Below are positions 41,104 through 52,616 of a stretch of 64,000 nucleotides of DNA, in pieces. This DNA is from Streptomyces longisporoflavus. Lineage in GTDB: Bacteria; Actinomycetota; Actinomycetes; Streptomycetales; Streptomycetaceae. The stretch lies in the NCBI RefSeq assembly GCF_014649775.1, contig NZ_BMTR01000003.1, positions 528,167-592,166 of the forward strand. The letters are read 5' to 3'. The notes beneath the pieces are model-generated. The model saw nothing but the letters and a program-made list of their open reading frames with translations. It did no database searches and was not told the DNA's origin. Made by a program: the position numbers and the translations under genes. The first letter of the stretch is position 1. Each line of letters begins with the position of its first letter.

Positions 41104-42354
41104 CTACTCCACGCCCCTGATCCGCGTCACCAGGAGCGCCCCCGCCAACCCGATCCCCGCCGCCACCAGGTACAGCACCCGGTAGCCGCCCAAGTGCGTC
41201 ACGAGCGGGGCCGCCAGGGCGGGGGCCGCGACCTGCGGCAGGGAGTTGGCGATGTTGATGACGCCCATGTCCTTGCCGCGGTCCATGGCCTTCGGCAGGA
41301 CGTCCGTCATCAGGGCGAAGTCCACCGACGTGAAGACGCCGAAGCCCACGCCGAGCACCGCCGCCGCGACGATCGCGCCCGGCCACGTCTGCCAGCCGGA
41401 CAGCAGCGCCGTGGCCACCGCCATCAGGACGCCCGACCAGAGCACGAACGGCTTGCGGCGGCCCACGCGGTCCGACCAGACGCCGCCCACGACCACCGTC
41501 GCGAGGAGCGTCACGCCGTTCACCGCCGTGAGGATGAGTACGCCCTCGTCGGGGTCGGGGTAGTGCAGGCGGTCGCGCAGGTAGTAGAGGAGATAGAGCA
41601 GGACCAGGGCGTTGCTGAGGTTGATCAGGAAGCGGGTCAGCCAGGCCCAGCCGAGGTCCGGGTAGCGGCGCGGGCTCAGCCAGAAGGAGCCCGCGAACGA
41701 CCGCCACGCGAACGGCGGCCTGTCCCGGGGCGCGAGGCGCGGGTCCCGGTGGCGCAGGACGTACGGCAGGACCCCCGCAAGGGTGAACACCGCGCACGCG
41801 GCATACCCCGCCCCCACACCCCCGGCGGCCGTCGCGAGTCCCGTCCCCACCACCACGCCCAGGATCTGCGCCGCCCCGAGCCAGCCGCCCACCGCGCCCC
41901 GCTGGAGCCGCGGCACCCGGTCCGGCACGGCAGCCGTGACCGCGGCGAACGCGGCGTTCAGGGTGAGCTGGACCAGGCACCAGCCCGCCGCCATCCACCA
42001 CACGGACCCCGCGGCCGAGAGCAGCAGGAGCGCCGCCGCGCCGCCCGCCGTGCCCGCCACGATCCACGGCGTGCGCCGCCCGAAGCGCGACACCGTCCGG
42101 TCCGAGAGCGCGCCGAAGAGCGGGTTAGACGCGAGGGACACCACGGCCCCCACGCCCGTCACCCACGCCAGCACCGTCTCCTTCGACGTGCCGGCCGGTG
42201 CGAGGTCCTCCGCCTGCAGCGCGAGGAGGATCTGCAGCGGGCCGTACCAGCCGACCCAGATCGCCCCGTTGGCGAGCGAGAGCGCGGCCGTCCAGCTCCG
42301 CCCGACCCGCCCGGCCGGCTCGCTCAGCGCGTCGTCGACCGGCGTCGCCGTCAT
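41104..42354 (-). CDS. MFS transporter, sugar-type
   Basis: ATG 42354 overlaps the beta-glucosidase stop by 4 nt; 416 aa. It has twelve hydrophobic segments and the MFS loop motifs [18 protein letters not shown] (between TM2 and TM3) and [14 protein letters not shown] (mid-protein). Coupling with a GH1 enzyme suggests import or export of a glucoside or disaccharide. It could also be in the related glycoside-pentoside-hexuronide group; the substrate is not known. Confidence 0.88.
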   Translation of the reverse strand: MTATPVDDALSEPAGRVGRSWTAALSLANGAIWVGWYGPLQILLALQAEDLAPAGTSKETVLAWVTGVGAVVSLASNPLFGALSDRTVSRFGRRTPWIVAGTAGGAAALLLLSAAGSVWWMAAGWCLVQLTLNAAFAAVTAAVPDRVPRLQRGAVGGWLGAAQILGVVVGTGLATAAGGVGAGYAACAVFTLAGVLPYVLRHRDPRLAPRDRPPFAWRSFAGSFWLSPRRYPDLGWAWLTRFLINLSNALVLLYLLYYLRDRLHYPDPDEGVLILTAVNGVTLLATVVVGGVWSDRVGRRKPFVLWSGVLMAVATALLSGWQTWPGAIVAAAVLGVGFGVFTSVDFALMTDVLPKAMDRGKDMGVINIANSLPQVAAPALAAPLVTHLGGYRVLYLVAAGIGLAGALLVTRIRGVE

Positions 42355-43718
42355 GCCCGTTGCGCCCGCAGCGCCTCGCGCAGCCACTTGTACGAGGCTT
42401 TCGGTGTGCGCGTGAGGGTCGTGCGGTCGACATGGACGAGACCGAAGCGCTGCCGGTATCCCTCGGCCCACTCGAAGTTGTCCATCAGGGACCAGACGAA
42501 GTAGCCGCGCACGTCCACGCCTTCCGTCAGCGCCCGGTGCACGGCACGGACATGCCCGTCGAGGTAGTCGATCCGCCGCTGGTCGTCGAGCCCCTCGTAC
42601 GAGCAGCCGTTCTCGGTGATGACAAGGGGCGGCAGCCGGTCGCCGTAACGGTCGCGGAAGCCGGTCAGCAGCTCGGTGAGCGATTCCGGGACCACCGGCC
42701 AGCCGAAGTCCGTCACCGGCCGGCCCTCGATCTCCCGCACGGAAAAGGGGAGTTCGGGCGGGAGCGTGAGTCCGGAGAACTCCGTCGGCGCGGTCGTCGC
42801 GGGGAGCGGCGCGCCCACTTTCGTCGGTTGGTAGAAGTTGATCCCGTACCAGTCGACCGGCTCCGCGATGATCTTCAGATCAGCCTCGACGTCGCCTTCG
42901 CCCGCCAGCAACTCCGCGATCACGTCCGGGTACCGGCCCAGAATCAGCGGGTCGGCGAACAGGCGGTTGAGCAGGACGTCGTAGAAGTCCGCGGCCTGAG
43001 TGTCATCGGGCGAGGCCGACGCCGGCCAGGTGGGGCCGTGCGAGTTGGCGATGCCGATGTCCGTGACGCCGGCCGCGCGCAGTGCCCGTACGGCCAGGCC
43101 GTGGGCGAGGAGCTGGTGGTGCGCCGCCGGAAGGGCGCCGAACATGAGCTGCTCGCCCGGCGCGTGCTGACCGAGCGCGTGACCGAGGAGAGTGTGCTCG
43201 GCGGGTTCGTTGAGAGTGATCCACTTCTTGGCGCGGTCACCGATGCGGTCGGCGACCACGGCCGCGTAGTCGGCGAACCGCCCGGCGGTGTCCCGCCGCA
43301 GCCAGCCGCCCTCGTCGGCGAGCGCGAGCGGCGTGTCCCAGTGGAAGAGCGTGGGGACGGGGCTCACCCCCGCCGCGCACAGCTCGTCGACAAGACGGTC
43401 GTAGAAGTCCAGGCCCGCGGAGCTGACCTCGCCCGCCCCGCTCGGCAGCACCCGCGGCCACGACACCGAGAAGCGGTACGCGTCCGCCCCCAACTCCCGG
43501 ACGAGCGCGACGTCTTCGCGGTAGCGGTGGTAGTGGTCGCAGGCGACGGCGGCCGTCGTGCCGTCCTTCACCCTGCCGGGCACCGCGGTGAACGCGTCCC
43601 AGACCGAAGGCCCGCGCTCGTCGACGGCCCCCTCGATCTGGTGAGCCGATGTGGACACCCCCCACAGGAAGCCGCGGGGGAACTTGGGTAGTGGTTCGCG
43701 CGCGTCGCTCGCTGCCAT
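42351..43718 (-). CDS. GH1 beta-glucosidase
   Basis: 455 aa. It has the GH1 signatures [16 protein letters not shown], acid/base E171 in TLNEP and nucleophile E369 in ITENG. The C-terminus ([23 protein letters not shown]) is complete. There is no signal peptide, so it is cytoplasmic and acts on imported beta-glucosides such as cellobiose. It is translationally coupled to an MFS transporter. No CebR-type operator is visible upstream. Confidence 0.94.
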   Translation of the reverse strand: MAASDAREPLPKFPRGFLWGVSTSAHQIEGAVDERGPSVWDAFTAVPGRVKDGTTAAVACDHYHRYREDVALVRELGADAYRFSVSWPRVLPSGAGEVSSAGLDFYDRLVDELCAAGVSPVPTLFHWDTPLALADEGGWLRRDTAGRFADYAAVVADRIGDRAKKWITLNEPAEHTLLGHALGQHAPGEQLMFGALPAAHHQLLAHGLAVRALRAAGVTDIGIANSHGPTWPASASPDDTQAADFYDVLLNRLFADPLILGRYPDVIAELLAGEGDVEADLKIIAEPVDWYGINFYQPTKVGAPLPATTAPTEFSGLTLPPELPFSVREIEGRPVTDFGWPVVPESLTELLTGFRDRYGDRLPPLVITENGCSYEGLDDQRRIDYLDGHVRAVHRALTEGVDVRGYFVWSLMDNFEWAEGYRQRFGLVHVDRTTLTRTPKASYKWLREALRAQRA

Positions 43719-43816
43719 GGGCGCGATCTTCCGTACGGGCGCGCACGGAAGTCAATGGGCGTGCCTCAGAAAAGGTGAACACCGCTCAAGTTTTTTTACG
43801 CGCCCTCCGTCAGCCG

Positions 43817-44083
43817 CTAAGCGCCCTCCTTCAGTACACGCGTGATCAGCTTCCGCTGCGGATCGGTGAGCCGCGGATCCGAGCAGTACACCGTGTGTCC
43901 GTCGACGGTGAGCTGGTAGTTGAAGCCGTCCGGCACCCCTATCGGCGGCGTGCTGCGGCCCTCGGCCACGGCCTCTTCGGCCAGGGCCTGCCACTCGTGG
44001 GCATCGGGCAGTCCCGAGGTGTCGATCTCGGCGTGCCGCTCGATGCCCGCGAATCCTCCCGTGCGCTTCACCTGGATACGCAT
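43817..44083 (-). CDS. emfourin-like inhibitor of M4 proteases
   Basis: 88 aa. It begins MRIQVKRTGGFAGIERHAEID, the RxGGFAGI motif of emfourin (protealysin inhibitor family), and continues with the short alpha/beta pattern to YQLTVDGHTVYCSDPRLTDPQRKLITRV. It lies 37 nt downstream of the M4 metalloprotease gene on the same strand, exactly the protease-inhibitor pairing known for emfourin. There is no signal peptide. Confidence 0.85.
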   Translation of the reverse strand: MRIQVKRTGGFAGIERHAEIDTSGLPDAHEWQALAEEAVAEGRSTPPIGVPDGFNYQLTVDGHTVYCSDPRLTDPQRKLITRVLKEGA

Positions 44084-44120
44084 GGATCCTGTCTACTCCA
44101 TGGGGAGGCCGGTGGGTAGG

Positions 44121-45215
44121 TCAGTTTGTGGGCACCCCGACCTGGGACCACGCCTTCAGGACGGCTCCGTGCTCCTCGCCCTCGCCGTACTTGTCGCGCG
44201 CCGCGGCCACCGTCAGCTTCGCGAAGTCCGCGAAGGAGGCGTCCTGCGCCAGCCGGCCGCCGGTCAGGACGGCGTACCAGATCTGTCCGGCCCGCTCCCA
44301 CGCGTTGCCGCCGAGCGCCTCGGCGAGCAGGTAGAAGGCGTGGTTGGGGATGCCGGAGTTGATGTGCACGCCGCCGTTGTCGCGGCCCGTGCGGACGTAG
44401 TGGTCCATGTCGGCGGGCTGCGGGTCCTTGCCGAGCACGTCGTCGTCGTAGGCCGTGCCGGGGGCCTTCATGGAGCGCAGCGCCTTGCCCGTGACCCGCG
44501 GGGCGAGCAGCCCCGCGCCGATCAGCCAGTCGGCGTCGGCGGCGGTCTGGCCGAGCGTGTACTGCTTGATGAGCGAGCCGAAGACGTCGGCGAACGACTC
44601 GTTCAGGGCGCCGGGCTGGCCGAAGTAGGTGAGGTTCGCCGTGTACTGCACGACCCCGTGCGTCAACTCGTGGCCGATGACGTCCACGGGAATGGTGAAG
44701 TCGAGGAAGATCTCGCCGTCACCGTCGCCGAACACCATCTGTTCGCCGTTCCAGAACGCGTTCCCGTACTTCTCGCCGTAGTGGACCGTCGCGTTCATCG
44801 GCAGACCGCTGCCGTCGATGGAGTTGCGCCGGTACGTCTTCAGGTACAGCTCGAAGGTCGCGCCGAGGCCCGCGTACGCGCGGTTGACGGTCGCGTCCTT
44901 GCCGGGGCGCTCGCCCTCGCCGCGGACCTTGCGGCCCGGCAGCTCGGTCTTGTGCTTCGCGTCGTAGATCGTGCGGTGCGGTTTGTCCTGCGCCGCTTCC
45001 TTGGGCAGCGAGACTGCCGGGGCGCCGATGACCGTGGTCAGCCGGCGGCGGGTGCGCTCGATCGAGTCGCGCTCAAGGGTGCGCCGAGCGGGACCTGCGA
45101 GCGTGGCGTCGTCACTCTGGGCCAGAGTGTCGAGCACGTGAGGCGGAATGATGGTGCAGAAGACAGGCTCGAAGCCTGGATTGGCGGTCATGGCGGCAAT
45201 GTGGCACTGGGTCAT
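44121..45215 (-). CDS. M4 metalloprotease, protealysin-like
   Basis: I choose ATG 45215 (364 aa); 45191 is also possible. It has no secretion signal. A short propeptide carries the protealysin-type motif FCTIIPPHVLDTLA. The peptidase domain has HELTH (H182, E183, H186), third ligand E206 in NESFAD and the catalytic-His region NSGIPNHAFY. Protealysin-like enzymes lack a signal peptide and are often intracellular or exported unconventionally. The following gene encodes its probable inhibitor. Confidence 0.92.
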   Translation of the reverse strand: MTQCHIAAMTANPGFEPVFCTIIPPHVLDTLAQSDDATLAGPARRTLERDSIERTRRRLTTVIGAPAVSLPKEAAQDKPHRTIYDAKHKTELPGRKVRGEGERPGKDATVNRAYAGLGATFELYLKTYRRNSIDGSGLPMNATVHYGEKYGNAFWNGEQMVFGDGDGEIFLDFTIPVDVIGHELTHGVVQYTANLTYFGQPGALNESFADVFGSLIKQYTLGQTAADADWLIGAGLLAPRVTGKALRSMKAPGTAYDDDVLGKDPQPADMDHYVRTGRDNGGVHINSGIPNHAFYLLAEALGGNAWERAGQIWYAVLTGGRLAQDASFADFAKLTVAAARDKYGEGEEHGAVLKAWSQVGVPTN

Positions 45216-45284
45216 GCCGCTGTCACTACCTGCCACCATGATTAGTGAAATAGAGGTATTGAACACCTCTTACCCGTTACCTGA

Positions 45285-47216
<1,932 letters not shown>

Positions 47217-47250
47217 CCAGCGCCGCACGCCGGAAACACGCACCGCGCAA

Positions 47251-47288
47251 GCGCCGGACGGGCTCGAATGGGTCCGTTCGGCGCTTTT
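47251..47288 (+). terminator. leuA rho-independent terminator
   Basis: gcgccggacgg pairs with ccgttcggcgc (11 bp, one G-U) around a 12-nt loop, followed by TTTT, 35 bp after the leuA stop. The core gcgccggacgggct resembles the dispersed palindromic elements. Confidence 0.88.
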
Positions 47289-47412
47289 GCGTGCCCCCGT
47301 GTCCAGGACGTCTACCGGCCATCTCTGGCCCGGGGTGCTGACGTCACATCAACAATGTGGCTAACATCACGCCCAACACGGCAATGTCGCCGGGGCGTTA
47401 CGGAGGTGCGTG

Positions 47413-48147
47413 GTGCTGCCAGATCGGGAACGAAACGGCCGGGAATCCCGCATTTTCGCCACGCCCGTTTCGCGCGGGCGAGTCCTGCGAAGGCGTGTGA
47501 TCGGCGTGCATACGGCCTGGACCACCGTCGGGGACGGCGAGTTCTTCTGCCCCGGCTGCGGCGGTGACCGCAACTACCAGCGCCGGACCGGCCGTCGCCG
47601 CTTCGTCCTGCTCGGTCTCCCGGTCCTGCCGCGCGGCGCCGCCGGACCGATCGTCGAGTGCGCCGCCTGCGGCGACCACTTCGGCACGGACGTCCTCGAC
47701 CACCCGACGACCACGCGGCTTTCGGCCATGGTGCGCGATGCCGTGCACACCGTCGTGCTCGCGATCCTCGCCGCGGGCGGCACCTCCTCGCGCACGACGC
47801 TCGACGCGGCCGTCGGCGCCCTGCGCGGCGCCGGCTTCGACGACGCCTGCGAGGAACAGCTCGTCGCGCTCGTCGAGGCGCTCGCCGCCGACACCGGCCG
47901 CGCGACCGTGCCGGACTGCGGGCCCGGGCTCGCCATAGAGCTGCACGAGGCGCTCGGCCCGCTGGCCCCGCACCTCGCCCCGGCCGGACGTGAGGCGCTG
48001 CTCATCCAGGGCGCGCGGATCGCGCTCGCCGACGGCCCGTACACCCCCGCCGAGCGCGAGGTGCTCGCCACCGCGGGCGACGCGCTGACCATCGGCGCCG
48101 ACGAGGTGACGCGGCTGATGGTGGCGGCACGGACCACGCACTTCTGA
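47413..48147 (+). CDS. TerB-like protein with zinc ribbon
   Basis: GGAGG at 47402-47406 favours GTG 47413 (GTG 47410 and 47500 are alternatives); about 244 aa. The N-terminal zinc ribbon is FFCPGCGGDRNYQRR ... VECAACGDHFGTDVLD. Then comes a helical TerB-like domain (GREALLIQGARIALADGPYTPAEREVLATAGDALTI), in which Asp/Glu residues of the family metal site are recognisable. TerB proteins are linked to tellurite resistance and stress signalling. Function here is unproven. Confidence 0.8.
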   Translation: MLPDRERNGRESRIFATPVSRGRVLRRRVIGVHTAWTTVGDGEFFCPGCGGDRNYQRRTGRRRFVLLGLPVLPRGAAGPIVECAACGDHFGTDVLDHPTTTRLSAMVRDAVHTVVLAILAAGGTSSRTTLDAAVGALRGAGFDDACEEQLVALVEALAADTGRATVPDCGPGLAIELHEALGPLAPHLAPAGREALLIQGARIALADGPYTPAEREVLATAGDALTIGADEVTRLMVAARTTHF

Positions 48148-48180
48148 CCGCCGCCGGGTCCCGGGCGGGCCGCATCGCCG

Positions 48181-48196
48181 TACTCCCGCGGGAGTA
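48181..48196. promoter_or_regulatory. 16-bp perfect palindrome upstream of the MMPL gene
   Basis: tactcccgcgggagta lies in the 170-bp gap between the TerB-like and MMPL genes, 122 bp before the latter. It is either an operator for the transporter or part of a terminator. There is no U-run and the loop would be tight, so an operator is more likely. Confidence 0.45.
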
Positions 48197-48317
48197 ACGC
48201 GGCCCCCTCGCCTCCCCGCGTCGTACGCGACAACTCGCCCTCGCGCCCGACGGCTCGCGCGGCCCCCTCCGGAAGGGTTGGCACCGAACCTGCCAGCCTG
48301 CCGGAAGGAGGCCCGTC

Positions 48318-50405
48318 ATGCGGGCCGAACAGACCACCGCACGACGGCGACGAGCCGTGCCCTGGGTGTTCCTCGCCCTGTGGATCGGCGTCATCGCGCT
48401 CGCCGGGCCCTTCGCGTCGAAATTCGAGGACGCCCAGCAGGACCGCGTCGTCGACTACCTCCCCGCGAGCGCCGACTCCACCCAAGTGGCCGAGATACAG
48501 GACCGGTTGCCGGGCGGCGAGGCCACCGAGCTGGTGCTCGTCTACCACCGTGACGGCGGCCTGACCGCCGCCGACCGCGAGACGGCCGCCGCCCAGGTCG
48601 CCGAGATCGCGCAGGCCCACAAGCTGACCTCCGCCCCGCGCGCCGTACCGGCCGGGGACGGCACCACGCTGATGTACCCCGTGGCCAGCACCGAGCCGGG
48701 ACAGGACGAGAAGGCCAGGGACGCGCTCGTCGACGACGTACGCGAAATCGCCCACGGCGGAGGCGGGTTGAGCGTCGACGTGGGCGGCTCGGGGGCGCTC
48801 GACACCGACGCGGGCAAGGTCTACGACTCCCTCGGCGGGCCCCTGCTCTACACCACCGCCGGCGTGGTCGCGCTCCTCCTGATCCTCATCTACCGCAGCC
48901 CCTTCCTGTGGCTCGTCCCGCTCGCCGTGGCAGGCGTCGCCGACTACCTGGCGATGGGCGTCGCCTACGGACTGCACGAAGGCTTCGGTACGTCCGTCAC
49001 CGGCCAGAGCGGCGGCGTGATGACGATCCTCGTCTTCGGCGCGGGCACGGACTACGCACTGCTCATCGTCGCCCGCTACCGCGAAGAGCTGCGCAGGATC
49101 GAACGGCCCTACGACGCGATGGTCGCCGCGCTCAAGGGCTGCGGCCCCGCCGTGCTCGCCTCGTCGGGGACGGTCGCGGCAGGCCTCCTGTGCCTGCTCG
49201 CCGCCGACCTCAACAGCAGCCGGGGCATGGGCCCGCTGGGCACGGTCGGCGTGCTGTGCGCGCTCGTCGCGATGCTGACGCTGCTGCCCGCGCTCCTGAT
49301 CCTGCTCGGACGGCGCGTGTTCTGGCCCCTCGTACCCGCCTTCGGCAGCCTGCCGAAGCAGCGGCGCAGCCTCTTCTCCATGATGGGCAGCTCGGCGGGG
49401 CGCAGGCCCCTGACCGTGCTCGCGGGCGGCGCCGTGCTGCTCGGCGCGCTCGCCCTGGGGACGCTGAACCTGCCGGGCGCGCTGAAGCAGGAGGACTCCT
49501 TCACCAAGACGCCCGACTCCGTCGCCGCGATGCAGACCCTCGCCGAGGCCTACCCCGAACGCGGCGCCCAGCCCATCACCGTGATGACCCCCGAAGACCG
49601 CGCCACCGCGACCCTCGCCGGCATCGAGGGCACGAAGGGCGTGGACAGCGCGGAGAAGGGGCGTACGGCGAAGGGCTGGACGGAGATCTCCGTCATCGCG
49701 GCGTCCGCGCCCGAGTCGGCGGGGGAGACGGCGACGATCAAGGCGCTGCGCGCGGATCTGGACGGCTCGTACGTCGGCGGATCCAGCGCCCAGCAACTCG
49801 ACCTGAAGGACACGAACGAGCGTGACCGCCTGATCATCGTGCCGCTGGTCCTCGCGGCCGTGATGCTCATCCTGGTCGCCCTGCTGCGGTCACTCGTCGC
49901 GCCGCTGATGCTGCTCGCCGCGGTGGTCGCGGTGTGGGGCGCCTCCCTCGGCATCGCGGGCCTGGTCTTCGAGCCGATCTTCGGCTTCGAGGGCACGGAC
50001 CCCGGCCTCGGCCTCCTCTCCTTCGTCTTCCTCGTCGCACTGGGCGTCGACTACGGCATCTTCCTGATGCACCGCATGCGGGAGGAGTCCCTCGCCGGGG
50101 CCGAGCCAGGGGACGCCGCACTGACCGCGCTGCGCACGACCGGCGGCGTCATCGCCTCGGCGGGCCTCGTCCTCGCCGCGACGTTCGCGGTGCTCACCAA
50201 CATGCCGCTGGTGGCGCTGGTCGAGCTGGGCTTCGTGATCGCGATCGGGGTGCTCCTCGACACGTTCCTGGTCCGGACGTACCTGGTGACGAGCGCGAGT
50301 GTGGCGCTCGGGCGCAAGGTGTGGTGGCCGGGGAGCCTCTCCCGCCCGGCGGCGGCAGAAGGCCGGACTCCGGAGCCCGAGCCGCAACGGGTCAGCGCCT
50401 CTTGA
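48318..50405 (+). CDS. MMPL/RND family transporter
   Basis: ATG 48318 after GGAAGGAGG; 695 aa. It has two repeats of one helix plus a periplasmic domain plus a five-helix bundle; proton-relay GTDYALL in the first bundle and GVDYGIFL in the second match MmpL proteins. Actinobacterial members export lipids, siderophores or drugs. It lies 72 bp upstream of a sensor kinase/regulator pair, which may control it. Confidence 0.92.
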   Translation: MRAEQTTARRRRAVPWVFLALWIGVIALAGPFASKFEDAQQDRVVDYLPASADSTQVAEIQDRLPGGEATELVLVYHRDGGLTAADRETAAAQVAEIAQAHKLTSAPRAVPAGDGTTLMYPVASTEPGQDEKARDALVDDVREIAHGGGGLSVDVGGSGALDTDAGKVYDSLGGPLLYTTAGVVALLLILIYRSPFLWLVPLAVAGVADYLAMGVAYGLHEGFGTSVTGQSGGVMTILVFGAGTDYALLIVARYREELRRIERPYDAMVAALKGCGPAVLASSGTVAAGLLCLLAADLNSSRGMGPLGTVGVLCALVAMLTLLPALLILLGRRVFWPLVPAFGSLPKQRRSLFSMMGSSAGRRPLTVLAGGAVLLGALALGTLNLPGALKQEDSFTKTPDSVAAMQTLAEAYPERGAQPITVMTPEDRATATLAGIEGTKGVDSAEKGRTAKGWTEISVIAASAPESAGETATIKALRADLDGSYVGGSSAQQLDLKDTNERDRLIIVPLVLAAVMLILVALLRSLVAPLMLLAAVVAVWGASLGIAGLVFEPIFGFEGTDPGLGLLSFVFLVALGVDYGIFLMHRMREESLAGAEPGDAALTALRTTGGVIASAGLVLAATFAVLTNMPLVALVELGFVIAIGVLLDTFLVRTYLVTSASVALGRKVWWPGSLSRPAAAEGRTPEPEPQRVSAS

Positions 50406-50477
50406 CCGTTGGCCTCTGAACGCCTCAGGGTGCCCCTTCGATTCCGGAGGGGCACCCACGTACGGGAGGATGCAGCC

Positions 50478-51719
50478 GTGGGGGACACACCGCAGGTTCA
50501 CCAGAGGGCGTCCGCGCCGCCCGGCCTGCCCGCCTTCGGCAGGGCCGCGCCCGGCAGCCGCCGCGCCCTGCGCGACGACGCGCTGTTCGCCGCGGCGCTC
50601 GCGGTGCTTTCCGCCGTGCTCGCCGTTTTCTTCGAGGACGGGCGGCGGCCCGATCTGCTCGGGTGGACCCTGCTGCTCTGCGCGCACGTGCCGCTCGTGT
50701 GGCGGCGGAGCCGTCCGCTGCTCGTGCTGCTCGCCGTCATCGCCTTCGTCGCGCCGTACCACGCCACCGACTACACGCACACGGCCGCCGTCCCGGTGGG
50801 CATGGTCGCGCTCTACACCGTGGCCGTGTCGGGGCGCCCGCGCCGCGCCCTGATCACCGGCGTCCTCGTCGTCGGCGTCACGCTGACCGTCAACGCGAGC
50901 ATGGAGCCGCACCAGGTGACCGAGGTCCTCAGGATCTCCGGCTGGATCGTCTCCGTGCTGCTGCTCGGCGTGTACGTGCGCATCCACCGTCAGTACGTCG
51001 CCTCCGTACTGGAGCGCGCCGAGCGGGCGGAGCGTACGCGCGAGGAGGAGGCCAGGCGGCGGGTCGCCGAGGAGCGGCTGCGGGTCGCCCGTGACCTGCA
51101 CGATCTGCTCGCGCACAGCATCACCCTGGTCGGCGTCCAGACGTCCGTCGCGGCGCACGTCCTCGCCGCCGATCCGGAGCGCCTTGACCGGGCCGCGGTG
51201 GCCAAGGCCCTGGACGACATCGCCGACACCTGCCGTGCGGCGCGGGGGGAACTCCGGGCCACGTTGCAGGTGCTCAGGGCGGCAGGCCCCGGCGGGGTCG
51301 AGGCCGACGAGACGCGGGGCCCGCTGCCGGGGCTGGACGGCCTCGCTGATCTGGCGGCGGCGGCACGTACGTCGGGGGCCGAGGTCGAACTCGCGGTACG
51401 GGACGTCGGCGCGCCGCCCGCCGTGGGTGCGGCGGCCTACCGCATCGTGCAGGAGGCGCTGACCAACGCGGTGCGCCACGGCGGTCCGGGGCTCACCATC
51501 CGGGTGGGGATACGGGAGGAGGGCGCGGCGCTGCGGGTGAGTGTCACGGACGACGGGCGAGCCGTCGCGGAGCCCTCGCACACGCCGGGGTTCGGACTTG
51601 TGGGGATGCGGGAGCGGGCACGGAGCGTGGGGGGAACGTTGGAGGCGGGGCCTCGGGAGGGCGGGGGATTCGGAGTGTCGGCTGTGCTGCCGCTGGCGGC
51701 CGGGGGGACTGTGCTGTGA
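50478..51719 (+). CDS. NarL-type sensor histidine kinase
   Basis: GTG 50478 with GGGAGGA at 50464-50470; 413 aa. It has about four or five N-terminal membrane helices (residues 35-160), a coiled coil, the HisKA_3 H-box ARDLHDLLAHSITLV and HATPase motifs YRIVQEALTNAVRHG and GFGLVGMRERA. There is no large extracellular sensor domain. It overlaps the regulator gene by 4 nt (GTGA). The adjacent MMPL transporter is a plausible target. Confidence 0.93.
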   Translation: MGDTPQVHQRASAPPGLPAFGRAAPGSRRALRDDALFAAALAVLSAVLAVFFEDGRRPDLLGWTLLLCAHVPLVWRRSRPLLVLLAVIAFVAPYHATDYTHTAAVPVGMVALYTVAVSGRPRRALITGVLVVGVTLTVNASMEPHQVTEVLRISGWIVSVLLLGVYVRIHRQYVASVLERAERAERTREEEARRRVAEERLRVARDLHDLLAHSITLVGVQTSVAAHVLAADPERLDRAAVAKALDDIADTCRAARGELRATLQVLRAAGPGGVEADETRGPLPGLDGLADLAAAARTSGAEVELAVRDVGAPPAVGAAAYRIVQEALTNAVRHGGPGLTIRVGIREEGAALRVSVTDDGRAVAEPSHTPGFGLVGMRERARSVGGTLEAGPREGGGFGVSAVLPLAAGGTVL

Positions 51720-52393
51720 CGATTCGTGTGCTGCTTGCCGATGATCAGACCCTGGTCAGGGCGGCCTTCGCGATGCTGGTCGAATCCGCCGCGGACATGG
51801 AGGTGGTGGGGCAGGCGGGCACCGGGCGGGCGGCGGTCGATCTCGCCCGCTCGGAGCGTGCCGATCTCATCGTCATGGACATCCGGATGCCGGACCTGAA
51901 CGGGATCGAGGCGACGCGGCTCCTGGCGCGGGACGAGGATCTTGCCGGGGTGAAGGTCCTGATGCTGACGACGTACGACACGGACGAGCATGTCGTCGAC
52001 GCGTTGCGGGCCGGCGCTTCGGGGTTCTTGGTGAAGGACACGAAGCCGGCGGAGCTGCTGGAGGCGATCCGTACCGTGGCGGCGGGGGACGCGCTGCTTT
52101 CGCCCGGTCCCACCTCCCGGCTGATCGCCCGCGTACTGCGCGCGCCGGAGCCCGCGGCTGCGGGGGAGGGCGGCCCCGAGGGGCTTTCGGAGCGGGAGCG
52201 GCAGGTTCTTTCGCTGGTGGCGCGGGGCCTGAACAATTCCGAGATCGCGGAGACGCTGGGGCTGAGCCCTTTGACCGCGAAGACCCATGTCAGCCGGATC
52301 ATGGGCAAGCTGGGGACCAGGGACCGGGCGCAGTTGGTGATCGTGGCCTATGAGTCGGGGTTGGTGCGGCCGGGGGTGGAGGGGGGTGGGTAG
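51716..52393 (+). CDS. NarL/FixJ-family response regulator
   Basis: 225 aa. The receiver has LLADDQ, phospho-acceptor Asp in LIVMDIRMPDLNG, LTTYD and the FLVKD lysine. The C-terminal LuxR-type helix-turn-helix is LSERERQVLSLVARGLNNSEIAETLGLSPLTAKTHVSRIM. It is the partner of the upstream kinase by coupling. Confidence 0.95.
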   Translation: MTIRVLLADDQTLVRAAFAMLVESAADMEVVGQAGTGRAAVDLARSERADLIVMDIRMPDLNGIEATRLLARDEDLAGVKVLMLTTYDTDEHVVDALRAGASGFLVKDTKPAELLEAIRTVAAGDALLSPGPTSRLIARVLRAPEPAAAGEGGPEGLSERERQVLSLVARGLNNSEIAETLGLSPLTAKTHVSRIMGKLGTRDRAQLVIVAYESGLVRPGVEGGG

Positions 52394-52399
52394 GGGCGG

Positions 52400-52604
52400 T
52401 CCCTACGGGGCTCTCCCCAATCCCGCCCCTTCCCGAAACCAAGGGGCTCCGCTCCCTGGACCCCCGACAAGATGTCCTCAAACGCCGGACAGGCTGGAAG
52501 ATTTAGCCCGTCGTGGGGGTCCCCCCTGCTCTTTAAGAGCTTGGGGGAGTTTGAGGACGAACTCGGCGGAGCCGGTGATGGCGGTGCGCGCAAGGCCCCC
52601 GCGT
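52400..52604. repeat. composite dispersed intergenic element, copy 4
   Basis: This lies between the convergent regulator and aldolase genes. It contains the block also at 18483-18580, then gtcctcaaac (near 52482) paired with gtttgaggac (52549-52558) as an outer stem. Inside is a second hairpin, gggggtcccccctgctcttt then aagagcttgggggag, that I recognise as common in Streptomyces intergenic DNA. The right flank 52553-52604 repeats 38231-38280. It looks like one element nested in another. Confidence 0.8.
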
Positions 52605-52616
52605 CGGCGAAAACCC

